A stretch of 64,000 bases of DNA, from the NCBI GenBank assembly GCA_946894095.1, contig OX335642.1, positions 19,169,021 through 19,233,020 on the forward strand, in the 5' to 3' direction. The stretch comes from Incurvaria masculella. Lineage: Eukaryota; Arthropoda; Insecta; Lepidoptera; Incurvariidae. Under the pieces are notes generated by a model. The model did no database searches. It saw only the letters and a program-made list of their open reading frames with translations, and was not told the origin of the DNA. Shown one piece after another: positions 12,101 to 24,100 of this stretch. Within the stretch, counting starts at the first letter, position 1; each line of letters starts with the position of its first letter. A program made the position numbers and the translations under genes.

Positions 12101-15100
12101 TGGCGGAGTGTCCTAGCCTAGTGCCCAAAATTTCGTACTTGCAGCTCGCATCCGTCACTCCCAAATACCTACTGAGATATTCACCTACAGCTCTTTTTAA
12201 CTTGAAGTTCGAATAAATAGTAAAAGGAAAGGTAAGTAGTGAAACTTTTGTGTATATATTTGAATTTGAGTGGGTCCCTGAATGATTTGAAAATTTGACG
12301 GGGTAGATGGCGTCGTGATCGCATTTCCATGAAAAAAAAAAACGGGTTTGCTGAACCGGAAAATTGGATGCCGATGCCAAGCCAAGCTAAGCCTATGCCC
12401 AAGCTCAAGCATAAGGGAAAGGGAAGGGGTTGGGAGAGGGATGAGGATTGGGAAGGGGAAACATAATTTTGGACATTGTACATATTTTGGAATGATTGTA
12501 TTGTAGTTTCATTGCCCACTTGAGTACATGATTAATGTCTACAACTCTGTAACTATCTAGGCCTTTTAGAAAATCATTTTCAACACTTTCTGTTTCGAGC
12601 TCATGATATTGCACACATCCTTGCGGCCACGAGATTTCTAACTGCTTTTCTTTGACTTCATGAAGATGAAGATCGATAAATCTCGTTGGCATCTGTGGAG
12701 CCTCCAATCTCATTTTTGGCGTGCGTGAGTAGTCCCGAGATTTTGGAGTAGATGAATTGTCATCTGATGTCAATTTCCTGTGACATGCAAAACACGACAA
12801 TGTTATTATTATTATTATTAACAGTCAATTATTTTTTCACAATTCTAGGTTACTTAGCAAAATATTAGAAAGATATAATGAAACCTAAAACTGGACAGAA
12901 CCATAGGGAGGTCCCTCCTGAGACAAATCCTATAAGGCCCTTCAGAGATACAGAAAACTCCGAAAGTTTCTCGTATTAGAGAGTAAAACCGCTTTCTGCA
13001 TCTGGAGCCCATTGTCGAACATCAATTTTTTCTAAATGTTTGCTGATTTTTTTATTATTATTACTAACTGACGTACTTACTTACCTACGTACTGACGTAC
13101 CTACGTACTGACTGACTGATGTTCTGACGGACTGACGTACTGACTGACGTACTTTTTTTATGCGACCTGACATGGATGGCTTATACCACACAACTACCGT
13201 CATGATATGAGCCCAATACACCACATTCCCGAAGGAATTATGTGCCATGCCAGGACCTTCCCTTTAAGAGCACGGCTACAATGAACTGGATGGAAAACCC
13301 GGACAATTTTTCATTGCCGCATCGATCACCTTTTCATCCAATGCGATGGTACCAACCCGGGCGGGCTGAAACCCTACCACCTACAGTTTTACATGGATTC
13401 CGAACCATGGAGCAGCTCGCATTCGTGACGAAATGCACTCGGAAAGAGAAATAAAGTGGTGCACGTCGAAATTGAACCCAGGCCTCTGGTACGCTAGGCC
13501 AGTCCCCGCGCCACTAGGCTACGAGCCGCTAAAATGATGACGGACTTATGTATGACGTACTGGCTGACTGACGTACTGGCGGTCGTGACGAACGGACTGA
13601 AAAGGGGACGTACGGACGTACCGATGGACGGACAGAATTCTACGTGCATTCTGAATTACGAACGACGAATCCATTAGTCGCCCTTTACGACATGCACAGG
13701 AATAAATACAGTTGGCCCATTTACATTTTTAGGGTTCCGTACCCAAAGAGTGAAAACGGAACCCTATTACTAAGCCTCCGCTGTCCGTCCGTCCGTCCTT
13801 CCGTCTGTCACAGGGCTGTATCTCATGAACCGTAATAGGTAGGCAGCTGAAATTTTCACAGAGTGTGTATTTATTTTGCCGCTATAACATCAAATAGGTA
13901 AAATACAAAAATAATAATAATAAAAGGACTTAAAAAATGCACCACTGTCTTTCTCTTTCCGAGTTCGATAAATGCATTTTGTCACGAATGCGAGCTGCTC
14001 CATGATTCGGAATCCATGTAAAACTGTAGGTCCCCTTCCCTCTACTAGGTGGTAGCCCCGCCCGGGTTGATACCATCGCATTGGATGAAAAGATGGTCGA
14101 AGCGGCAATGAAAAATTGTCCGTGTTTTCCATCCAGTTCAATGTAGCCGTGCTCATAAAGGGAAGGTCCTGGCATGGCACCTAATTCCTTTGGGTATGTG
14201 GTGTATTGGGCTAATATCATAACGGTAGTTGTGTGGTGGAACTTCCCTTTTATGAGCACGGCTACATTGAACTGGTTCAATGTCAACAGTTTACCTACTT
14301 GTTTCCCTTTTACTATGGCTTCACAGCAATCGCCTTGGAATGTGCTACTGGACTTATGTCGTCGATGGTACCCATGCACGCAATGGTAAGTGCACACCTA
14401 CGAATCCATAATTTCGTCGTCAGCGCGGAGACGACGACAGCGGAGGCGGCAGCGCGGAGGCTGCGGCGCGGCTTCTAACGGAGCGAGGTGCACACCGCAC
14501 GTACATCGCTCCGCTCGCGCGCAGTGCACCTTGCCCCTCGCTACATACTCGTACTACCGGCGCCGCCTCTTTGCGTTCGCGGCGCGAACTTTTTATTGGG
14601 GTAAACATGAATACGTAATTTTTTGAGAAAAAATCATTATAACTCAGTCAAAAAAAGGATTATTTGTTCGGCGCGGGTCGTAAAAACGGGAACGAAACAG
14701 TTCGCGCGCTTTGAATATTTAATCATTTCTTGGAAACCATTACCGATAGGTGCATAGTTTCTTGGCAAAAGTTTTTCTATATCAGATACTGAATCAACCC
14801 TAAAAGGCTTGTAGATTATTACAAAATCACCTTATATGCAGCAGAATATGTCATTGCTCTGAATACCAGCGGTTGGTAATTGTTAGTTCATGCAAACCAA
14901 ACTAAATAGGAATATCTATTTAGTTATTACCTATCAACAGTTACCTACCTAGTTACCTACATTTTACAATATCAATGCATAGTGCTGAGTTGGAGCGCGC
15001 GCCGCGCCGCCGCCGCCGCCGTCACCACCGGGCGGTGGTGGCGGCGGCGCGTCGTCGTCTTTTGACCCCAAGTATCCAAGACCCCAATGTAATCCTACCC

Positions 15101-18100
15101 ATTTTAGGGTCCCGTACCCAAAGGGTGCCAACGGAACCCTATTACTAAGCTTCCGCTGTTCGTCCGTCCGTCCGTCCGTCTGTCACAGGGCTGTATCTCA
15201 TGAACCGTAATAGGTAGGCAGTTAAAACTTTTACAGAATGTGTATTTATTTTGCCGCTATAGGTACCTAGAAGAAAAATAAATTAAATTAAAAAAAGGGG
15301 GCCCTTTTACAAAAAAAAAACCGGCCAAGTTCCAGCCCTGTGACAGACGGACGGACGGACGGACGGACGGACAGCGGAGGTTTAGTAATAGGGTTCCGTT
15401 TTCACCTTTTGGGTACGGAACCCTAACAACGTGATTTTTTTAGGCTTATTCGATGGCACGGAGCCCTTCTTTGTAAGTATACATGCTAGAAAGCAGTGCA
15501 AGTTACACCTAAAACGCCATGAGATATAATTTATGCAAGGTACCTTGCGCCGTTTTAGAGTAGGTAGGTAGCTACATACATATATGTACATACGATTCAT
15601 CCGTCGAGTCCGTTGGTGGAAGGCTCCTTGAAATGGTTTCTTGATCGTGATGTTCGGAGAGTGCATTCTCAGCGTTTTTGGGTCTCTCCAAGCGTTATGT
15701 CGGCTGTACGATACAAATATTTCATGTAGGTAGGTAGCTATACATCCGTAAATCTACAGATATACCAGTATTTCTGTAAATCTACAAATGTATTTCTCGA
15801 ACTATGTAGAAAAGTTGTAATGTAGGTAGGTATCTAACCCAAATATCGATTTGAAGTAAAAATGTAGGTATTTACGGTGTAAAGTATAACTGGCTGAATA
15901 TTTAGTAGGGTTGATTTGTTATATACCTACCTACCAAATCGTTTGTTTTCATAGTCTGCCTAACTATAGACGCCTTCAACATAATTGGTCTTCACTTACT
16001 CTACATAGGTAGGTACTTAGGAAAATGAATTTACCTCTCAACTCCATAATGTCGTCGCATTGCCGTGCGAGAACGTTTGATATTCCTGGGTCCAGAATAT
16101 TGATTGGTGTTTAGCGTGCAGTCTCTTCATTTTTTTGAAAAAAATCACTTCACGCTAATATAATACGTAATTACGATAAAGTCAGTCGTCCGCTCTTCCC
16201 AACTTTCGTGTAAATCACATCAAGCGCAGCGAAACGACTGTAACGCGGCGGCGGGCGGGGGGCGGCCGTGGTGTCTCCTCCCCCGCCGCCGCCGCCCCTC
16301 GCTCCGCTGCCAACCCTAGCGCTCCGGACCATCACGGGCGCTCCCCGCTACGTGAGGATCGCAACGATCGCGAGGTACCTCAAGGCGAAGATAGAGCCTC
16401 TAGACGACTTCTGACGACTGGCGACGTCGATGTTCAAGCGTGTCGACGCTTCACCGCCCCCCCAGAGACCTACCTGCCTGCAGTAGCAGGCAGCGTATGA
16501 CACCACGGCCAAGAGGCAAACCGCCAAAAGCCGTTTCCCCCGTCCGCTCACGCGGGCGGAAGAAGACAACGAGATGGCGGCGGGCGGCACCGCGGCGGCG
16601 GCGGCCCTCCGCCTCTCCGCGGGCGAGGCCGCGAGTCGTTTACGCTCGAATCCTACGACTCCTTCGAGCAATTGGCTTATCTTTGCATAAAGGTAGAGAT
16701 CATGGCTGCGAATAGGTTACCTACACCTATCTGCCTAAAGATAATCAGAAACGGCTTGATTATATGCAATTATATAACAAATGTATGATGTAATCTTGTT
16801 GTTTTCAATTCAGTAATTCAATTTTTCGTCAGCAGGTGACATACTTACCATGCAGACCGCAATTCGTCAAATTTTTAGAGTTCTATAACTAAGTATTTGC
16901 ATCGATATATGGATAGCTAAATTGTATTTAGGTAGGTACATCAATGAGTTTTATTTACAGACCTGACCTTCATGAAGAATACAGTCCATTCCAAGGAAAA
17001 TCGAGAAGGAAAATGAAATGTATCCGTAACAATAACTTATTACTTTCTTACAAAAATGTGCCTAGGTATTCAGGCTGAGATAAATAGTCGTAACAGAAAC
17101 TAAGACTAACGAAAAGTAGTACTTTATGACGTCACTTTGCAATACTTTGAGATTTTGTCCATACAAAATGGTGTCAAAGTGACGTCACAAAGTACTACTT
17201 TTCGTTAGTCTTAGTTTCTGTTACGACTATTTATCTCAGCCTCAGTGTCCCGTTTTGCTAGTTTTAGCAAAGACAAGATGTGAACTCTAGCTTTGTAAAT
17301 ATGTATATCGAACAATATGACTCAAATGCGCTACCCTAGATAATACTAATAATTCGTAAGTCAATTTCGGTAGGTACGAGCGCTCCGCACCGCCCCGTAT
17401 CTCCCTCCGCCGCCGCCCGCCGACACCAGGCGCGCTACTGAGAGAGTGCGCGTCTGTTTCTGTGAGTGTGTGCGTGTCAATAGAGAGATTTGATGGGTTT
17501 TTTTCCCAGACTTTGCGTGATAATACAGGGTCCTCATTAATTTAGCGATTACTTGAGGTTATGATAATATGATATCCGCTTATAGCAACACACTAATACA
17601 AAAAAATAAGGAGCTCTGACCTCAAGTAATTTGTATGGGTCGGAACATCCTTAAGAAATGATTCCCGGTTTCCCATTATGCCTTTATTTTATCCAAGCGA
17701 CATACTTATAAAAATTTTAATTAATTGGATTTGAACCAGTAAACTGGATTTTTTTCTGAAGAATCCATGACGAATCGCCACAGGACGAAAGGTTGGTGCC
17801 ATGTAGTTGTATATGTGGCACCATCTTTTGATGAGCATAAACAACTTGGCAAGCACGCTCAAGAGTCCATTTCTTGTTTTCGATTATGACACTATTACAA
17901 TACTGTGTTTTTATTCACTGACTATGTTAAATTGTATTTTGAACCAGTGAATTAGATGGTTTTCTCACGTATTCATGAAATTCTAGAACAGAGCAGTTTG
18001 TAAAGACAGAGAAATGTAAAGATTTAGGTGTGGCATGTTTACCTATAGACAATTACAAAACTAAGATTAAGATAATACCTTGGGATCATGGCCCCGCCCA

Positions 18101-21100
18101 AACTGTCTCTCATCACAGAGCAGGTCCGTGTTGGTACCACCAGCCCTGTAAGAATAAAATTCTCAATACCCATTATCTTATCTTTTAATGTTATCACTGT
18201 TTACATTAAATAAGCCCTTGTATCTAGATACATTAATAGTTCTGGTAGAACTAAATAATTAGTGCGTGTGAATGACACAATTGATGAGTTTCCCAAATTA
18301 TCATTCCATATCTCTATGGGAGATCTTATGTAAGCTCTTCTCTTAAGCCTTATAAATGTGACTTTTGGATTCATTCATTTCGAAGCTTAATTTTCACTGC
18401 TACAATGGTCTGGAGCAAAACTGGTCTGGCGGATAACTGGCGTAAGATGTGAGAAAATTTGTGAGGTAATCCGATTAATTCTGCACCAATCAGAAACGTT
18501 TATGCCATACCTTCTGCCCTCTTATTGGGTAGAATATGTGGCATCCACTTCTGATCGGTGCAGAATTGATCGAATTCCCTCACATATTACGCCGGTTCAT
18601 CTCAAGCTCTCCAAGTAAAAGTTTTTTTTATCTTGTTTTTAAGGTCGTTTTTACAACTACACTTTTTCGATCCTTAATTTCCGGCTGGTTGTTCGCTTCT
18701 AAGAAACGAGTAATACTATGCACGATATTTCTGTTGTTTAGGTCCATAGACAAGCATATCTAACGCATCTCTCTTTGGGAGAGGTACAGAATACGGAAAG
18801 CCATATAACCGTCCTTGTTGAATGGGTCGAGGGGCTGCAATAATGAATGTTTGCAGTAGGTCAGCCCGTCGCTTACCGAGCCGCCCTCCTGATGGCGTCC
18901 GCGTCGGCCGGCCCGAGGTGCTCGGCCGCGCGCTGCGCCGCCGACAGCACGGAGCGCACGGCCCGCTCGCCGGCGCCGTTGCGCTGCGCCTCCGGGTCCT
19001 GCCACACGGGACGTGCGATTATGCGCGGCGCCGCTCACACGACCCGACCCAACCTTCCAGCCAACGTGACCCTCGAGCTCGCGGTGTAGGGGCCTTTCGT
19101 GCGAGAGCTTATGGATTCAAAACCAAGCCCCAGTCTTGCACCACTTTATTTCTGAGTTGGATCAGTGAATTCCAACTATTAAGGGTCAAGAAGCAAATAA
19201 AGTATAAAATAATAAATATATTCCAGCTTGAACTCGTTCTGGTTGATATCCTTAACCAATCATTAAAATTAAAGTTGGAATTAAAACTTATTCAAAAAAA
19301 TATAATAATTTTAATAAATTGTGAGGTGAATGAGCGTAAAAACACAAACAAACACCCTTTTTTCTGGTAAATAAGAGGTGACTCACTGATTATTTGTCGA
19401 TCATATTTCTTAACTTTTCCTCAAAGTAAAACTTGAAACTTAACTTCTGAACATTATTTTAAAGCTGCTAGGATTTTTTTGTGAGCAAAAATATATTTTT
19501 GTACATTTGGTATGAAACAATTTCAGTCACATCCGTCCGTTGAGTCTGTGTGTCTTTACATTCTATGGACGTTAACGCGCAATTATTATGGCTCAGAATA
19601 AAGATAAAGTTCGCGGCAACAATAAAGGGACACATACGTTGAGGAATTCGTGTGCGGCCTGAAGTTTGCTCTGCATCTGTCCCTGGAGAGCCTTCAGCAC
19701 GGCCACGTTGTCTCTCTCGCCGCCGTCTTCCTCGTATGACGTCAGCTGGAGCACTCTGCATAGGCCACGAAATCTCTATATATTTCGTATGTTTACCCAT
19801 TTGAAGAAGCATTGTTATCTACGATAAAAAAAAGAAAGGAGATGTGCCATCTTGGTTTTCGCCCACACAAAAAGCGAAGAAAGTGATCCTTATGGTCTGG
19901 CTCTAGTCTTTGTCGGCCAGTCGCATGTTGTCCCATATTGTTCTCCTGTTAACGGTTGTTTGAAAATTCTAACAAACTAAATTTAAAAAACTACATAGGA
20001 GGCCCATATGTAGTTACCGACTTTTTTAATAACCAAAATATAGATACACTTATGTAGTTGAGCAGCAACTAATTGATTTTGCTTAAAACGTCATACTTTT
20101 TTAGAAAAAGATAGATTTCTTAATTCCTAATTTTGTATAAAATTTCAAAATAATCATCAGGCGAAGGTGAATTTCTTTGTTTCGTACTGTCCCATAGTGG
20201 TATTATATTACCAACATGACCCACATCCAGCAGTGATGGGACCCTCGGCACGTGAGCATGTTCACGCTTGACCGGGTTTTTCTTCCGTGATTGTTATAAT
20301 AGTTTGAAAATTAGACAAATATTTTTGATCTGAAGCAGTAATCGAACCTGCGAACTTAGATTTCATTTCACTTCTCTTTTATTAAACTTTAGTGGGTTAC
20401 GGAAAATGAAAATAAAATTAAGTAAATAGAATAGGGACCTGTGGTTACCTTATAATTTCATGTATTTCATCAACCATTTGTTGCGCCAAATAGTTCCGAT
20501 TCTCCGAAGCCTCCTCTAGCCCTTTTCCTCCTGAAATCAAGAAAATTCTAGCATTTCTGTGAATTCCTTTTCATTTAATTTAATTTATCGGCATGGACAC
20601 CACAGGTAGCTCTTTAGCCACGTCAATACATCATACATACAATTATAATAAATAAACAGTCTAGCATTACTTAGTACAAATTGTAAATTCTATGGAATAA
20701 TGAATAAAGTGTTAATTATATTATAGTCATTTAAAAAATCGTCAATTCTCTAGTAAGCTTTCTTTAAGATAATTTGGCTGACTGTCCGTTTAAAACTATT
20801 TAATTCTTTTCAACAATGCATGGCGGGAGTTTATCCAAGAACCTGATTCTGATTTTCATTCATTCATACACCACTTTATTTCTCTTTCTGAGTTGGATAA
20901 GTGCATTTTGTTCTGAATGCGAGTTGTACCATGGTTCGAAATTCATGTGAAACTGTAGTTCCCATCATGATTCAGTTCAATGTAGCCCTTCTTATAAAGG
21001 GGAGGTTTATTACAACCTGACATAAATGGCTAATACCACACAATTACTGTTATGATGTTAGCTATTATTAACTAAATTCCCTAAGGAATTAGGTGCCATG

Positions 21101-24100
21101 CCAGGACCTTCCCTTTATGAGCACGGCTAGATTGAACTGGATGGAAGACAAAGAAAAATTTTCATTGCCGCTTCGACCATATTTTCATCCGATGCGATGG
21201 TACAAACCCTGGCGGGCTAGGTGGCACTTGGCACTTAATTCCTTCGGGAATGTGTTGGGATAAATTCATGACTGTGGGCGTGGTATGAGCCACCATGTCC
21301 AGTTACATACAAAAATCTGTACACTGCGATTTTTTTAATTAATAGCATCTTGGAGCACCGGAGCCTGCCTCTTCACATTCTCGAAACAGGACACCAGGTT
21401 CTCAGTATGAGCTATCGGACTCACGCGGTAATTTCTCCTGCAGCCTCACCTTCAGTCAGCACATGTATGTATGTAGATCTTCACGGCGCATATCAACACA
21501 TCAGCCAGCCTCTTCACGTTCTCAAGACACGCGGCTAGGATCTTGGCTTTAATCAGTGTTGGCTCTACGTCTCTCTCTCTCTTCAGTGTGTTCCCCTGCA
21601 GACTAGCTCATAATGGCGCAGATCAGCACCAGAACAAGCCTCTTCACGTTCTCGAGACGCACCGCTAAGATCTCGGTATGAGCTCTCTGTCTCGTTTAGT
21701 CGTGTCGGTAGACTCACCTTCAGTCAGTACGTGTATGTAGGTCTTCACGGCGCATATCAGCACCGGGGCGAGCCTCTTGACGTTCTCGAGACAGGCGACC
21801 AGGATCTCGGCGTGGGGCCGGTGCGTGAGCTCGGCGGCTCGGGCCGCAACCTCGCGCGCCGCCCGCGACAGCGCCGGGCTGATGTCGCGCAGGAAGTGCA
21901 CGAGGTCCTCCATCGTGTCTATCACCTCCGCCACGCCGAGGTAGTCCAGCACCTGTAGGGTGAATCAGTTTAAGTTTTTATTTGCCTTTTTTTAAGGCTA
22001 ACATGGAAAAAACATATCCAAACTAAGAGAGATGAACTTAATATCAGGTACCGGGGACTGTATTGGTTGCTGGACAGGAATAGTAAGCTGTCGATTGACA
22101 ACAAGCTCCTTATTTATAAGACAGTACTCAAGCCTATCTGGACCTATGGCATGCAGCGATGGGGCTCTGTCTGTGATTCCGACGCAAAGAAATATGCAAC
22201 GAGCTGAAGACTTCATAAGAAACTGTGAAGTCCATTACTATCTTCAAATCAAGACAATAAAGGAAGAATATAAAACAATTGCTGCAATATACAAGAAGCG
22301 AAGTGTCCCTGAAGCATGAGAAGCTCCCAATGGGGAACTAACTCTACTCGACAAAAACATATGCAACACATCAGCTGCGATAAATACCCAGATTTTTTTT
22401 TACCTTTTTTTGTATTTTTTTGCTGTGCTAAGGGAGCAAATATGCTCGGCACAGTCAATACACCTCACCTCACGAGACCACATTCATCGGGGCACCGTAC
22501 CACCCTATTAACGGACTACTGAAGATCTATCCAGCTTGTTTATACTACAGTTGTAGACACCCTGGTTGAAGCTCTGAGCAAATGCAGTAGCCGGTGGTTG
22601 GATATTAGACAGTACAGTTATATTATTACTCTATATATCAGGTGCCATGCAAGACCGACCTATTGTTCGTGTACGAATATGGACAAATATGCAGTACCAC
22701 CTGAGAAAGGAGGGGTGCAAGCCCAAAAATATTTTAATATAATTTTAATGACATACAGTGATTAATTTGAGTCTGTTCCAAGGGGTGTATATCGGTTGAA
22801 GAATGTTTTAGTGCACTTGTGATCATCTGATGGGATCGTCCGCAGAACTACAATTGTTAAGACTTATTTCTTCTTCTATGCCCGTTGCTGAGGAGAAAAT
22901 AGTCAAAGATGTGATTATTGTGTGAATGCTGACATAGCCTAACCGGTTACAAGAAAGAAAAATCCTAGGAAATTGTCACCTTTTTGCACTCCTTGACAAT
23001 CTTGCGGACTTCCGACTCGTCGAAACACAGCAGCAGAGCAGAGGTGCCTTGGAGAATTCCACGAGAGCCCTCGATCAGCTTTTTCCTAAATAACACAATT
23101 TTCTATTACCTTTGAGCTCAGAAAAAATACTGATTGATAACTTTCTTGTAGTTTTAATGTGGAATAATAATCGTATTTGTAAATAGTAAAACTAAGAGTT
23201 AAACTATTTGAAAACAAAGTAGCCAATGCTGAATTTTATTTCCGGCAGTTCACTGACAGCTTTTGCATACAAAATATGTCAGTTTGCAGTCAGATCGGGG
23301 TAGGTGCAGCACCTATACCTAATTGCATGCTTCGTAATCACACCGCTGAACTGTGTCCAGCAGAAAAACCAACTACCATCAATCGACTTTTTAATCTTAT
23401 TATCGAAAATAACTTGACTTTCATATTCTATATTCCGCAGTAACATAATCTATAGTTGACACATTGAATCGCCTCCTTGTGACCCTATCGTACAGAAAAA
23501 AAAAATCGCAGCAGCTGACCGGCCGGCCAGTTCATAGCACTAAGTAAAAAAATAACAAAAGCAAGATGGTGACCTGGCGGGAGCGGAGAAGGGGTCGGCC
23601 CGCAGCATGTCGGAGGCCTGCTGCAGCAGGGTCGCCGCGCTCTCGACGCGCTGCAAGGCCGGCGGCATGTCCTGCCGCAGCAGCGGGTCATTAGACGACT
23701 CGATCGTCTCGTGCCCCACCTGCAATCGTCACCGAGTCCGATCTTAAGGTGGGCCTTCCCGCTCAACTCCCCATACGAACGTGTAAAGAAGATCATGCGC
23801 ATATTTCTTGTCAGAGATGCAAAATTATACTCAAAACTAATTTATTTGATCAAACTAGATGTCGGATGCAAAATTGTGTTTGGTCCGAAAGTTCGAATTT
23901 TTCGCGCGTTTTATACAATAACTTTGGAGGAAGATTACTCAACGATGAAATAAAAACATCTTAAAAAGATTAGTCATCAGACATAAGTTGTTTTATGAAG
24001 ATTTATAATCAATTTTGTTTTTGTTACATTCTTGGCTACAGCGGTCGTGGTTTACTTTTAGCTATATGCGCATTGCCCGCTTTGTGGACATGTTGTATTT

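Noticed and set aside
11160..12519. Paired 112-131-codon frames as duplicated genes
   Set aside because: They are mirror images created by the inverted arms of the fold-back element, with no recognisable domain.
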